DNA from: a bacterium
Lineage (GTDB): Bacteria; Gemmatimonadota; Gemmatimonadetes; Gemmatimonadales; Gemmatimonadaceae
Direction: 5' to 3'
NCBI GenBank assembly: GCA_021813725.1
Contig: JAKAJN010000015.1
Span: forward strand, 1 to 40,070
Length of the DNA: 40,070 nucleotides
The notes beneath the pieces are model-generated. The model made no database searches, had not been told where the DNA came from, and was given only the letters and a program-made list of their open reading frames with translations. Below are positions 20,356 to 29,102 of this stretch, in pieces; the stretch's first letter is position 1; each line of letters begins with the position of its first letter. The translations under genes were made by a program, and so were the position numbers.

Positions 20356-21113
20356 GCATCCACCTCGTGCCGCTCCCAGGCCGCGAGGGCGCGCAGGGGG
20401 CGTCCGCCATCCGTGAGATGCTCCTCGAGAAACTCGCGCAGCAGGCGCTGATGCGCGCGCACGCTCGGCTCGTCGAGTGGCGACGTCGGCAGGCGGCCGA
20501 GCCAAGCGCGGATCATCGCGCGCGCGTCCGGCGGCACCTTGCGCGCGAGCGGCGCCTCGCCCGCGCACGCCGAGCAGAGCGCTCCGCCGGCGCGATGGTG
20601 AAAGCCAACCATCGCATCGGCCTCGATGGCGCGATGGCAGGCGACACACTCATCCAGCGACGGGGCAAAGCCAAGTTCGGCGACGAGGCACCACGCGCCG
20701 GCGAGCGCCACGGCCGCTGCGCCACCCGCCGGCGCGTCGGCCAGTGCGTCGAGCGCGTCGGTGGCCGCCGCCAGCAGCGGGGCGTCTTCCTGCTCCGGGG
20801 CAAAGCGCAGCAGCAGTTCGGCGATGGCGCTGGCGGCCGCGAAGCGATCAAGTGCGGCGGCCAGCGCTGGGCGGGCATGCGTCGCGTCGAACGCCGTGAG
20901 CGTATGGAGGTCTCGACCCATCGTCGTGGTCACCTGCGCCTCGCCGCCGGCGAACAGGTCGAGTGCCGCCCCGAACTTGCTGCGTGGACGACGCGCCCCC
21001 CGCGCGATCGCCGACACGATTCCCATCTCCCGCGTGATCAGCCGCACGATGCGCGACGTCTCGCGGTAGTCGAACGCGTGCAGGACAATGGCTTCGGTCG
21101 TGATGAGCGGCAT
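20352..21113 (-). CDS. recO: DNA repair protein RecO
   Basis: RecO helps load RecA onto single-stranded DNA coated with SSB, in the RecFOR pathway. The 253-residue product begins with an OB-fold ([19 protein letters not shown], then an FGAALDLF segment), followed by a helical domain. It has a complete zinc site: Cys156/Cys159 and Cys180/Cys183. The start at 21113 (MPLITTEA) matches the usual RecO N-terminus; further upstream the frame has no similarity. It is the first gene of a recO-selB pair downstream of the cobalamin operon, from which it is separated by a GC-rich hairpin. Confidence 0.93.
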   Translation of the reverse strand: MPLITTEAIVLHAFDYRETSRIVRLITREMGIVSAIARGARRPRSKFGAALDLFAGGEAQVTTTMGRDLHTLTAFDATHARPALAAALDRFAAASAIAELLLRFAPEQEDAPLLAAATDALDALADAPAGGAAAVALAGAWCLVAELGFAPSLDECVACHRAIEADAMVGFHHRAGGALCSACAGEAPLARKVPPDARAMIRAWLGRLPTSPLDEPSVRAHQRLLREFLEEHLTDGGRPLRALAAWERHEVDA

Positions 21114-21186
21114 CGCGGACGAGGTGGGAAATGGAACTCGGACGGCGATCGAAGATCGCCGTGGCGCGTTCCAATTCACAGTGGGA

Positions 21187-21214
21187 CGCGGGCAGGGCCG
21201 ACGCCCTGCCCGCG
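21187..21214. terminator. GC-rich hairpin after the cobalamin operon
   Basis: A perfect 12-bp stem (CGCGGGCAGGGC with GCCCTGCCCGCG) with a 4-nt loop begins 23 nt after the btuB stop. No T-run follows on the minus strand, so termination may rely on other factors or the hairpin may only protect the 3' end of the mRNA. Confidence 0.55.
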
Positions 21215-21237
21215 CCTTTCCTCCAAGATACCCGCTG

Positions 21238-23169
21238 TTACGGGCGACCGATGGTCACACCAACCCGCACGGAGCGGCCGGGAGCGCGGAATCCGAAGAT
21301 CCCCTCGTACGCCACATTGGTGAGATTGTCGCCGCGCAGGCGCGCCTGCACCGGCACGCGGGCGGACGTGGGGGTGAGACGGAGGTTCGCCGCAAGGTCC
21401 ACGAGCGTGCGCGCCGGCAGGAGCACGGGCGAGGCCGGCCACTGTGAATAGTCGCGATCGTGCGTCGAGCCGGTGTACGATGCGCCCACGATGACGCTGG
21501 AACGGTCCCCGAATGCGCGCGACCATTCCGCGCGCGCCGACTGCGCCGGGCGACGCATCAGCGGTTCGCCAAGCACGAACGTCGCCCCGGCGCCCTCGTC
21601 AAAGCCGGCATCGGTGACACGCGTACGCGAGTACGCATACGTCAGGCGCGCGCGCGACGCGACACCGAGGGGGAGATCCACTTCTCCCTCCACGCCGTCG
21701 GCATTGGCCCCCGCGACATTCACGTAATTGGGGGCGAGCGGACTCACCGTGCGCGCGGTGTACTGGATCATGTCACGGAACCGCTGCTGATACCCGGTCA
21801 CGCGCAGCGTCGCCGCACCGAGGCGGCCCTCGAGCGCGACTTCGCGGCTGTGCGTACGCTCGGGAGCGAGCGCGGGATTTCCGCGCACGTAGCCGGTCGC
21901 GAAGTTCTCGAAGAAGCTCGGCGCGCGGAACGCCGAGCCGGCGGCGGCGCGGACCAACCAGGCCGGCGCAACAGGCCAAGCGAGCCCAACGCGGGCGGTA
22001 CGGAAGACGCCGAACGCACTATTGTCGTCGAGCCGCGCGCCCGCCTGGTAGCTGCCGCGCCCGAAGACCCCGCCAAGCGCCTGCACGTACAGCGCGCGGT
22101 CGTTGCGCGCCGCAACAAAGCTGCCCGCCGATCGCCCGTATTGGCTGAGGGAGAGCGAGGACGACCGTTCGTGATCGCGCGACGCCTCCGCGCCCAGCGT
22201 AAACGCCTGCGTGGCGCCCGCGCGAACGGTTGTGCGCAAATCCGCCGACCGCCGAGTGACGGCGCCGCGCGAGTAGAACCCGTAGAAGCCCGTGGTGTCG
22301 GCCGGCGTATCCGGCCCGTCGTTGCTGCGCGGCGTGTGCTCGCTCGACGCGAGCGTCCAAGCCGACGTGACGTGCGCCCCAAAGTCGTGTCGACCGGAGA
22401 AGGCCAGCGTCAGCCGGCGGGTGGCATTCTCGGCATTGTGATCGACGATGGAGCCATCGGACGCTGTCGGATAGTGATAGGTGGCGGACAGCCAGCGCGC
22501 CGAGAGCGTCGCCGTGGTACGAGCGCCGGGCGCCATGCGAACCGACGCCGAGGCCGACTGGTTCCGGTAGGAGTTGTTGAACGGCAAGATCCCTTCCGCA
22601 GCGCGATCGGCCGCTGCGACGCCCAGACCCAGACGGTCGCTGCCGACCGCGGCAGACGCGGCCGCGTCGCGCTGGCCGAACGATCCGCCATCGAGCGAGA
22701 GCGCGGCGCGCGGCGCGGCGGATCCCGTGCGCGACACCAGTTGAATGACACCCGTGACCGCATCGGCACCGTACAGCACGCTCGCCGGGCCGCGGACGAT
22801 CTCGACGCGTTCGATGTTGTCGAGCGTCAGCGACGAGAGATCGAGGGCGCCCCCCGGCTCATTGAGGGGCACGCCGTCGAGCAGAACGCGGACATAGTTG
22901 CTCTGCCCGCCACGCAGGAACAGCGACGACTGCGAACCCAGCGACGAGCTGGTGACGACGCTGAGGCCGGGGACAAGTCGCAGGGCCTCGCTGAGCCGGA
23001 CGATGCCGCGTGCGCGCAGCGAATCGCCGGACAGGACGGCCAGCGTGGCGGGGGGATGCACGGGCGACTCCACCCGTGTGGCGGTCACGACGACGGGAGC
23101 GAGCGGCGCGGTGTTGGACTGCGCCGAGAGCGCAAGAGGAAGCAGGGAGGCGGCGAAGAGGTAGCGCAC
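21238..23169 (-). CDS. btuB: TonB-dependent outer-membrane receptor, BtuB-like (cobalamin)
   Basis: An outer-membrane transporter of 643 residues. It has a signal peptide (LFAASLLPLALSAQ), a TonB-box-like APVVVTATRV, and a plug domain of about 120 residues with LRGGQSNYVRVLLDGVPLN and VEIVRGPASVLYGADAVTGVI. The rest is a 22-strand-type barrel. Specificity for vitamin B12 or related corrinoids is inferred from the riboswitch and the BtuFCD genes in the same unit. The barrel size is near that of E. coli BtuB. The start is GTG with no Shine-Dalgarno; instead a 7-nt tandem repeat fills the 58-nt gap after btuD, so its translation may be tuned separately from the rest of the operon. Confidence 0.9.
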   Translation of the reverse strand: MRYLFAASLLPLALSAQSNTAPLAPVVVTATRVESPVHPPATLAVLSGDSLRARGIVRLSEALRLVPGLSVVTSSSLGSQSSLFLRGGQSNYVRVLLDGVPLNEPGGALDLSSLTLDNIERVEIVRGPASVLYGADAVTGVIQLVSRTGSAAPRAALSLDGGSFGQRDAAASAAVGSDRLGLGVAAADRAAEGILPFNNSYRNQSASASVRMAPGARTTATLSARWLSATYHYPTASDGSIVDHNAENATRRLTLAFSGRHDFGAHVTSAWTLASSEHTPRSNDGPDTPADTTGFYGFYSRGAVTRRSADLRTTVRAGATQAFTLGAEASRDHERSSSLSLSQYGRSAGSFVAARNDRALYVQALGGVFGRGSYQAGARLDDNSAFGVFRTARVGLAWPVAPAWLVRAAAGSAFRAPSFFENFATGYVRGNPALAPERTHSREVALEGRLGAATLRVTGYQQRFRDMIQYTARTVSPLAPNYVNVAGANADGVEGEVDLPLGVASRARLTYAYSRTRVTDAGFDEGAGATFVLGEPLMRRPAQSARAEWSRAFGDRSSVIVGASYTGSTHDRDYSQWPASPVLLPARTLVDLAANLRLTPTSARVPVQARLRGDNLTNVAYEGIFGFRAPGRSVRVGVTIGRP

Positions 23170-23175
23170 GATAGT

Positions 23176-23217
23176 GACGGTGGACGGTGGAGGGTGGACG
23201 GTGGACGGTGGACAGTG
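23176..23217. repeat. 7-nt tandem repeat array (family B, copy 1) in front of btuB
   Basis: Six consecutive 7-nt units start at 23176, 23183, 23190, 23197, 23204 and 23211. The consensus is GACGGTG on the plus strand (CACCGTC on the coding strand), and two units carry one substitution each. The array fills most of the btuD-btuB gap and ends 6 nt before the GTG start of btuB. The same unit recurs at 38000-38027. Confidence 0.9.
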
Positions 23218-23227
23218 GATTCAGTTT

Positions 23228-24007
23228 CTAGCGGCGACGCAGCGGAATCAGCACCGGCGCGCCGACCGCCGGGTCGCGGGCGACGACGAGCGGCCATTCG
23301 TACACGGGTTCGAGCACGTCGCCACGCATCACATCGACGGGAGGACCGGCGGCGACGACGCGTCCGTGATGCAGCAGCACGATCTGCGCGGCGAAGCGTG
23401 CCACGAGGTTCAACTGATGGCTCACGAGCAACACGGTGCGCCCCTCACGGGCGAGCGCGTCGAGCAGCTCGTAGGCGGCCATCTCATGCGCGATATCCAG
23501 GAACGTGCCCGGTTCGTCGAGCACCAGCGTCTCGCCCCCCTGCGCGAGAGCGCGCGCGAGGCGCACGCGCTGCCATTCGCCACCCGACAGTTCATCGGTG
23601 CGTCGCGACAGGAGTTCGCTCGCCCCGGTGCGAGCGGCAGCCGCGTCCGCCACCGCGACATCTGCGGATCCGAAGGCGGTCCACGCGCCGTGATGCGGGT
23701 AGCGGCCGAGCAGCACATAATCGCGCACGACGAGCGGAAAGGCCGGTTCCTCGCGCTGCGTCACGACCGCCATGGCGCGCGCGAGTGCGCGCCGGTCACC
23801 CGTGCTGGCGTCGAGCGCACCGACGTGGAGACTCCCCGACCCCAGTGGCACCTGTCCGATGAGCGCACGCACCACCGTGCTTTTGCCGCTCCCGTTCGGT
23901 CCGACGAGCGCCGTCACCTGTCCCGGCATCGCGTCGAACGTCGCACCGTCGAGCGCATTGCCCGAGGCGCCTGCATACCGAACCACCACCTGGCGCGCGC
24001 GGATCAT
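23228..24007 (-). CDS. btuD: ABC transporter ATP-binding protein, cobalamin/iron-siderophore type
   Basis: The ATPase subunit (259 residues) of a class II importer. Walker A GPNGSGKST is at residues 36-44, the signature LSGGEWQRVRLARAL is near 140, and Walker B with TLVLDEPGTFLD follows. The H-loop is in LLVSHQLN. It works with BtuC in the cytoplasmic membrane. Its start overlaps the btuC stop by 4 nt. On sequence alone it could serve siderophores or haem, since FecE, FhuC and BtuD are close relatives; the riboswitch argues for corrinoids. Confidence 0.9.
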   Translation of the reverse strand: MIRARQVVVRYAGASGNALDGATFDAMPGQVTALVGPNGSGKSTVVRALIGQVPLGSGSLHVGALDASTGDRRALARAMAVVTQREEPAFPLVVRDYVLLGRYPHHGAWTAFGSADVAVADAAAARTGASELLSRRTDELSGGEWQRVRLARALAQGGETLVLDEPGTFLDIAHEMAAYELLDALAREGRTVLLVSHQLNLVARFAAQIVLLHHGRVVAAGPPVDVMRGDVLEPVYEWPLVVARDPAVGAPVLIPLRRR

Positions 24008-24978
24008 GCGACCTTCCGCAACCGCACGAGGAAGAACGGCACGCCGAGGAGCGCGGTCACGGCGCCAAGGGGCAGTTCTGCCGGCGCCCGCACGGTGCGC
24101 GCGAGGACGTCGGCGCCGACGAGCAACGTGGCGCCGAGCAGTGCCGACGCACCGAGCACGGCGCGCGCGCGCCGCCAGCCGAGCGCTCGGGCAAGGGCTG
24201 GCACGACGAGACCGACGAATCCGATGAGCCCGGCGCCAGCGACCGTGATGGCAGCAAGGAGCGCCGCCAGCAGGAAGATGCGGCGCGTGGCGCGCGCCAC
24301 GCGCACGCCGAGCGCGGCTGCGGCATCCTCGCCGAGCGCCAACAGGTCAATGTCGCGGGCGACGGCGATGAGGGCGGCACCGGCGAGCACCGCGTACAGC
24401 GCGAGCCAGCGAACCGCCGGCCACTCGGCGCCAGCCACCGAGCCCATCATCCACCAGAGCGCGCTGCGCACTGCCCCTTCGCCCGCGCCGGCGAGGAGCA
24501 CCATGATGGCAGCATTGGCGAAGGCGCCGACGACGACGCCGGCCATCAGCAGAATGCGCGGGTCGGGGCGACCGCTCGCGGCCCGCGCGACGAGCAGCAC
24601 GAGCGCCACCGCCACGGCAGCGCCGCCGAAGGCGGCCACGGGAAGTGTCACCGCCGCGGTCAGGCCGGCGACTACGGCGAGCACGGCCCCCACCGCCGCA
24701 CCACCCGAAACGCCAAGCAGGTACGGCTCGGCCAGCGGATTGCGCAGCGTTCCTTGCAGCGCGGCACCGCTCATGCCCAGTCCGGCGCCGACGATGGCGG
24801 CGAGACAGAATCGTGACAGGCGAAGGTCGCGCACAATCGCCACCACCTGCGCATCGCCGCGACCCACCAGCGCCTGCGCCACTTCGACGAGACTCAGGCG
24901 CACGGGCCCGACGGCGAGCGCGGCGGCGGCCGCGGCGCTGAACAGGACGAGCAGCACCACCCACCGCGGGCGCATCAC
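24004..24978 (-). CDS. btuC: ABC transporter permease, BtuC/FecCD family
   Basis: A 324-residue integral membrane protein with about ten hydrophobic segments, spaced as in BtuC. Family landmarks are LRLSRFCLAAIVGAGLGMSG near the N-terminus, LRNPLAEPYLLGVSGGA, and late in the protein the coupling-helix GLIGFVGLVVPALAR. It forms the channel for corrinoid passing from BtuF. The start overlaps the btuF stop in ATGA. The N-terminal residues are short and basic, consistent with a cytoplasmic end before the first helix. Confidence 0.92.
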   Translation of the reverse strand: MMRPRWVVLLVLFSAAAAAALAVGPVRLSLVEVAQALVGRGDAQVVAIVRDLRLSRFCLAAIVGAGLGMSGAALQGTLRNPLAEPYLLGVSGGAAVGAVLAVVAGLTAAVTLPVAAFGGAAVAVALVLLVARAASGRPDPRILLMAGVVVGAFANAAIMVLLAGAGEGAVRSALWWMMGSVAGAEWPAVRWLALYAVLAGAALIAVARDIDLLALGEDAAAALGVRVARATRRIFLLAALLAAITVAGAGLIGFVGLVVPALARALGWRRARAVLGASALLGATLLVGADVLARTVRAPAELPLGAVTALLGVPFFLVRLRKVA

Positions 24979-25904
24979 GGACGTCCCCGGCGCGCCGAGT
25001 CGAGCAGTGCGCGCAACGCATGGGCGGCCTCGCCCATGCGCACACCGGGTCGCCCAACCAGCGCGGTATCCACGACGAGCACGCGCCCCTCACGGACGGC
25101 GGCGACGGCGCGCCAGCGTGGATCGGAGAGGACGTGCGCCGCGGCGCGCGGACCGGCGAGGATGTAATCGGGGTGGCGCGCCACGACGCGTTCGAGCGAC
25201 ACCTGAGGCGACGGCTGCGGCAGGTCACCGAAGACATTGCGTGCACCCGCCTTGGTGACGAGTTCGTCGAGGTAGCTGCCGGCACCGATGGTGATGAGCG
25301 GCTCGTCCCATGCGTGCCAGAAGACGGTCACCGGTGGATCGAACTGGGGCAGCGGAGCAACGGCGGCGAGCGACTGAAAAACGGAATCGCCGACGGCAGC
25401 GGCCGTGAGGGAGTCGCCCAGTGCCACGCCGAGCGCGCGCATCGCGCGTGCGAAATCGGCCATGCGATCGGTACGCAACGTCAGCGTCTGCACACCGGCC
25501 CGTCGGAACGCCGACGCCGCCGCGCGATTCGCCGCAGTCGCATACAACACCACCAAGTCGGGGTGCGTGGCCAGCACCGCCTCGACATTGGGCTGCAGGC
25601 CGTCACCGACGTCAGGCACCCTACGCACCGCCGGCGGTGCGTCATCCCACCGCGTGCGGCCGACCATCCGCGCCCCGGCGCCGACGGCGAAGACCGCTTC
25701 GGACATCACCGGATTCAGCGAGACAATGCGGCCCGCGGGCGCGGCGAGGCGAAGCGTGTCGCCAAAGTCGTCCACGAGCGGCGACGCCGTCGTCGTGGAT
25801 GACGCGCGATCCGCCGGCGCCTTGGCGCAGGACGCCGAAACGGCAACGAGCAACACCGCCAGCACGGCGCACCGTCGAGGCAACGACCGGTTGCATTGAA
25901 ACAC
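24975..25904 (-). CDS. btuF: Cobalamin ABC transporter substrate-binding lipoprotein
   Basis: A 309-residue periplasmic binding protein with a lipoprotein signal (LLVAVSASCAKAP). It shows the two-lobe helical-backbone pattern of class III binding proteins: RIVSLNPVMSEAVFAVGAGARMVGRT, then PNVEAVLATHPDLVVL, and in the second lobe LERVVARHPDYILAGP. I chose the GTG at 25904, because GGAGAAGG lies 6 nt upstream and the N-terminus then fits a signal peptide; the longer frame reads back into the riboswitch leader. It is the first gene of the btuFCDB operon. That same Shine-Dalgarno lies within a hairpin, so translation is likely controlled by the riboswitch. Confidence 0.9.
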   Translation of the reverse strand: MFQCNRSLPRRCAVLAVLLVAVSASCAKAPADRASSTTTASPLVDDFGDTLRLAAPAGRIVSLNPVMSEAVFAVGAGARMVGRTRWDDAPPAVRRVPDVGDGLQPNVEAVLATHPDLVVLYATAANRAAASAFRRAGVQTLTLRTDRMADFARAMRALGVALGDSLTAAAVGDSVFQSLAAVAPLPQFDPPVTVFWHAWDEPLITIGAGSYLDELVTKAGARNVFGDLPQPSPQVSLERVVARHPDYILAGPRAAAHVLSDPRWRAVAAVREGRVLVVDTALVGRPGVRMGEAAHALRALLDSARRGRP

Positions 25905-25907
25905 GAA

Positions 25908-25936
25908 GGGCCTTCTCCGCCACGGGGAGAAAGCCC
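25908..25936 (-). promoter_or_regulatory. Hairpin that hides the btuF ribosome-binding site (riboswitch expression platform)
   Basis: On the minus-strand RNA GGGCTTTCTCC pairs with GGAGAAGGCCC (11 bp, one G-U pair, 7-nt loop). The second arm contains the btuF Shine-Dalgarno GGAGAAGG, and the stem ends 3 nt before the GTG. It is followed by CTTCGTG rather than a U-run, so it should act on translation and not as a terminator. Confidence 0.75.
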
Positions 25937-26003
25937 ATAAACGCCGGATGCACCGATCGCATCCGTCGCCACGCGGCCTCCCCCGAGGCATCTGATGTGG
26001 CAC

Positions 26004-26144
26004 GGACGCGGGGCGTCTCCTGGCTTCGGGTCCCCCGCTCCCCTTCCCGGCCGATCAGCCAGTGGGTCGTCGAGCGAGGTAAACATCACCCGTTACAGTG
26101 GCGGGGCCGCGCCGGACTCTCACCGGCTTCCGGAACCCGCATCC
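26004..26144 (-). ncRNA. Cobalamin riboswitch (adenosylcobalamin-type)
   Basis: The minus strand shows the conserved core of the cobalamin element in the right order. First is GGTGAGAGTCC, then CCCGCCACTGT (26095-26105), then AAGGGGAGC and finally GAAGCCAGGAGAC (26015-26027). The two ends pair as P1 (GGATGCGGG, 26136-26144, with CCCGCGTCC, 26004-26012, one G-U pair). It lies 28 nt after the stop of the upstream gene and about 100 nt before btuF. Binding of cobalamin normally turns the downstream uptake genes off. Between it and btuF are two further small stems that could act as the anti-sequester arm. Confidence 0.95.
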
Positions 26145-26171
26145 GTTGTCGAATCGCTTGTGCGGCTGAAC

Positions 26172-27350
26172 CTATGCGAGCCCCTGCTCGCGCGCAACCG
26201 CGTCGCGCAATTGCGCGTCGAGATGCGCGCGGGCCTGCCAATGATCGGCCCGCTGTGCGTCGGTCGGCTGTTCGATCTTCGCGAAGTCCGCATCGAGTGC
26301 CGCGAGCTGTGCGCGCACCGCCGCCGCGCTCGACGCGGGGTGTCGCCGCCGTGCGCCACCCCGCCGCCGGAACATCGCCCGGGCCAGTCCGACGAGGAGT
26401 ACGGCGCCCAGCGCCGTCATCAGCGCGAGCACCCGCAGCTCGCTGCCCGAGGTGGCGCTGCTGCCCGGAGCGCTGACGCGAATCACGGTGCCGGCGGCGA
26501 CATCCTGCCCGACAAAGCGCGCGAACGTGCGACCGTCCGTGACGGTGGGTCCGCGCGACGCCAGCGAGCCGCCTTCGACACGACCCAGGGCATCCTCGAT
26601 GAGCACTTCGAACACATCCGCCGACGCCGTCAGCGTCATCGAGTACTCGGTGGAGGTCGCGAGGTCGTACGAGAACGACAACTGCTTGAGCCCGGGCGCG
26701 AACGGCGCCGTGAGCCGCAGTGCCCCGCCTTCGAAGCGCACCGCGCCTGCCGAGAAGTCGGATTGCGCCAGGCGGGCGTTGCGGGCGTCGCGCGGCAGCG
26801 GTGCTTGAAAGACGACGCCGTTGGCGCCGCCAGCGACGCGCGTCAGGGTGGAGTCGTTGGAGAGCTCGTACACCTCGAGCACCGTGCGCCGCTCGTTCTC
26901 GCCGGGAGCGGCGAAGACGACGTGGCGACCGCGCACGCGAATGGGGATCGGCGCGCTGGTGGTGTCGTGCACCACCAACTCCGCGTCGTCGCCGCTGACG
27001 GCGCGCGTGGTGAACGGCGCGGTGAAGTAGGCGATGCCGTCGTGTACGCTCGAGACGAAGTACACGGCGTTCGGATCGCCCGACGTGCGGTAGCGGAAGG
27101 CGTACTGGCCGGCGCCGCCGCTGCGCACGGAATCGAGCGGCGCTGCACGGTCGGTGCCCACGCGGTGCAGGACGACCCAGGCGCCAACCACTGGCTGCAG
27201 CACGGTGCGCGACCCGCGTACGACGCGTCCCTGCACGCTCCGCGCTTCACTTGGCGCAGCGCCGTGCGGGCTGCCAATCACGGGCGGCGGCGTCACCCCC
27301 TGCGCCGCCAGCGACGGGGCGATCACGGCAGCAAGGAGCGCCCAACGCAT
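26172..27350 (-). CDS. Exported or membrane-anchored protein of unknown function
   Basis: The 392-residue product begins with a signal peptide (ALLAAVIAPSLAAQ). Next is a carboxypeptidase-regulatory-like beta domain at about 35-110 (VQGRVVRG...VVGAWVVLHRV...GQYAFRYRT), then further beta-rich sequence to about 300. One membrane helix lies near residues 318-338, followed by an Arg-rich stop-transfer segment and a roughly 50-residue helical, charged cytoplasmic tail. So most of it should face the periplasm. I know no function. The ATG at 27350 directly follows the TAG of the bifunctional-nuclease gene, with no Shine-Dalgarno of its own, so translation is probably coupled. The cobalamin riboswitch starts just after its stop. 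Confidence 0.78.
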   Translation of the reverse strand: MRWALLAAVIAPSLAAQGVTPPPVIGSPHGAAPSEARSVQGRVVRGSRTVLQPVVGAWVVLHRVGTDRAAPLDSVRSGGAGQYAFRYRTSGDPNAVYFVSSVHDGIAYFTAPFTTRAVSGDDAELVVHDTTSAPIPIRVRGRHVVFAAPGENERRTVLEVYELSNDSTLTRVAGGANGVVFQAPLPRDARNARLAQSDFSAGAVRFEGGALRLTAPFAPGLKQLSFSYDLATSTEYSMTLTASADVFEVLIEDALGRVEGGSLASRGPTVTDGRTFARFVGQDVAAGTVIRVSAPGSSATSGSELRVLALMTALGAVLLVGLARAMFRRRGGARRRHPASSAAAVRAQLAALDADFAKIEQPTDAQRADHWQARAHLDAQLRDAVAREQGLA

Positions 27351-27351
27351 G

Positions 27352-27852
27352 CTAGAGCGAGAATCGGCCGAAATCCTCCGGCCGCATCTGTTCGAGGTGC
27401 CGCTGCAACTGCTCCGCCGACATTGATTCGTCGTCGCGACCGGCGGGCGCAGACTCGCCCTCCTCCCCTTCGCCGGCCAGCAGCGCCTCCTGCACGAAGA
27501 TGGGCGCATCGAGCCGCAGCGCGATGGCGATGGCATCACTCGGACGTGCATCCACGATGACCGGCGACCCCACGCGTACCAGGTGCAGCTCGGCGTAGAA
27601 CGTGGAGTCCTGCAACCGCGTCACCTGAACCCGCCGCAACGTCGCGCCGAGGCCGTTGATGAGCGCGTGACACAGATCGTGCGTGAGCGGACGCTCGCGC
27701 TTGATGCCGTTGATCTGCATGGCGATGGACTCGGCTTCCGGCCGACCGATCCAGATGGGGAGGACGCGCTCGCCGCCCTCTTCCTGCAGCACGACGACGT
27801 AGGTGTTGGACACGCTGTCGAGCCCGAGCTTGGCGACCTTGACCGGAATCAC
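27352..27852 (-). CDS. Bifunctional nuclease family protein (DUF151)
   Basis: The 166-residue protein matches the BFN domain: VKVAKLGLDSVSNTYVVVLQEEGGERVLPIWIGRPEAESI, shown here in parts as VLPIWIG and EAESIAMQI, then RPLTHDLCHALI, and RPSDAIAIALRLDAPIFV. Some plant members act as nucleases, but the bacterial role is not established. The C-terminus is acidic and ends DFGRFSL. The start is the second of two GTG codons (27852), because GGGAGG is then 4 nt upstream. It follows metK by 22 nt and precedes the exported unknown, so it sits in the same operon. Confidence 0.85.
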   Translation of the reverse strand: MIPVKVAKLGLDSVSNTYVVVLQEEGGERVLPIWIGRPEAESIAMQINGIKRERPLTHDLCHALINGLGATLRRVQVTRLQDSTFYAELHLVRVGSPVIVDARPSDAIAIALRLDAPIFVQEALLAGEGEEGESAPAGRDDESMSAEQLQRHLEQMRPEDFGRFSL

Positions 27853-27874
27853 CACTCCTCCCTGCCCGGCGCGC

Positions 27875-29053
27875 TCAGCGCGCGCGCACCGCGCGCCTGA
27901 GCTCCGCCACCTTGTCGGTGCGCTCCCAATTGAAGAGCGCGACTTTCCGGCCATAGCGCTCCATCTTCACCGGCGTGCGGCCAAAGTGGCCGTACGCGGC
28001 GGTCGGACCGTAGATGGGCTTGCGGAGGTCGAGCGCCTGAATGATGCCACGCGGCGTGAGGTCGAACACCTGTTCCACGCCCTTCATGATGGCCGTCTCG
28101 GGGACGGTGGCCGTCCCGAAGGTGTCCACCATCACCGACACCGGTTTGGCAACGCCGATGGCGTACGCCAGCTGCACTTCGCACTTCGTCGCCAGCCTGG
28201 CCGCGACGATATTCTTGGCCACCCAGCGCGCGGCGTACGCCGCGGAGCGGTCCACCTTGGACGGGTCCTTGCCGGAGAAGGCCCCACCGCCGTGGCGCCC
28301 CATGCCGCCGTACGTGTCGACGATGATCTTGCGCCCGGTGAGGCCCGCATCGCCGTGCGGGCCGCCAATCACAAAGCGTCCCGTCGGGTTGATGTGCACC
28401 TTCATGCGGCGCGCACGCAGCTCCGACGGAATCACCGCCTCGATGATGTCGTGCGTCACCGCCTCGTGAATGACCTTGTTCTTCACGGAGTCGGCGTGCT
28501 GCGTCGAGATCACGACGGTCTCGACCTCGACGGGGCGACCGTCCTCATAGACCACCGACACCTGCGACTTGCCGTCGGGGCGCAGCCACGGCAGCGTGCC
28601 GTCCTTGCGCCGGTCCGCCAGCGCATGCGTCAGCTTGTGCGCGAGCAGGATCGGGAGCGGCATCAGCTCCTCCGTCTCGTCGCAGGCGTACCCGAACATC
28701 ATCCCCTGATCGCCCGCGCCGCCGGTGTCCACTCCCTGCCCGATGTCGCGCGACTGCTGGCCGAGCGCATTCAGCACGGCGCAGGAGTCGGCGTCGAAGC
28801 CGATCCCCGCCTCGGTGTAGCCGATGGCCTTGATGGTCTCGCGCACGAGTCCGCGCAGGTCGGCCCAGGCGGCCGTCGTCACTTCACCGAAGATCGTGGC
28901 CAAGCCGGTGGTGACCATCGTCTCGCACGCCACGCGCGAATGCGGATCCTGCGCCAACAGGGTGTCGAGCACGGCATCGGAGATCTGGTCGGCGACCTTG
29001 TCGGGGTGCCCTTCGGTGACGGACTCGGACGTAAAGAGATGACGATGCAACAC
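27875..29053 (-). CDS. metK: S-adenosylmethionine synthetase
   Basis: MetK makes S-adenosylmethionine from ATP and methionine. The 392-residue length is standard. Family signatures are [16 protein letters not shown] at the N-terminus, [12 protein letters not shown] in the middle, and the glycine-rich loop [19 protein letters not shown]. The [13 protein letters not shown] opening fixes the reading frame. The start is probably GTG at 29053, with TTG at 29050 as alternative; both have only a weak GAGCGAG upstream. A hairpin lies in the gap from EI. I see no SAM riboswitch in front of it. Confidence 0.97.
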   Translation of the reverse strand: MLHRHLFTSESVTEGHPDKVADQISDAVLDTLLAQDPHSRVACETMVTTGLATIFGEVTTAAWADLRGLVRETIKAIGYTEAGIGFDADSCAVLNALGQQSRDIGQGVDTGGAGDQGMMFGYACDETEELMPLPILLAHKLTHALADRRKDGTLPWLRPDGKSQVSVVYEDGRPVEVETVVISTQHADSVKNKVIHEAVTHDIIEAVIPSELRARRMKVHINPTGRFVIGGPHGDAGLTGRKIIVDTYGGMGRHGGGAFSGKDPSKVDRSAAYAARWVAKNIVAARLATKCEVQLAYAIGVAKPVSVMVDTFGTATVPETAIMKGVEQVFDLTPRGIIQALDLRKPIYGPTAAYGHFGRTPVKMERYGRKVALFNWERTDKVAELRRAVRAR

Positions 29054-29079
29054 GGGACTCGCTCGGGTTGAGGCACGAA

Positions 29080-29100
29080 CGGCCGGCGCACAGCCGGCCG
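29080..29100. terminator. Hairpin between the EI gene and metK
   Basis: An 8-bp perfect stem (CGGCCGGC with GCCGGCCG) with a 5-nt loop starts 2 nt after the EI stop. No U-run follows on the minus strand. It could partly separate the PTS transcript from metK or simply stabilise the mRNA. Confidence 0.4.
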
Positions 29101-29102
29101 CT

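Noticed and set aside
23174-25258. A 694-codon plus-strand frame across the btu genes
   Set aside because: Shadow of btuD, btuC and part of btuF. The product is Arg/Ala/Thr/Pro-rich without motifs; the minus-strand genes have clear families.
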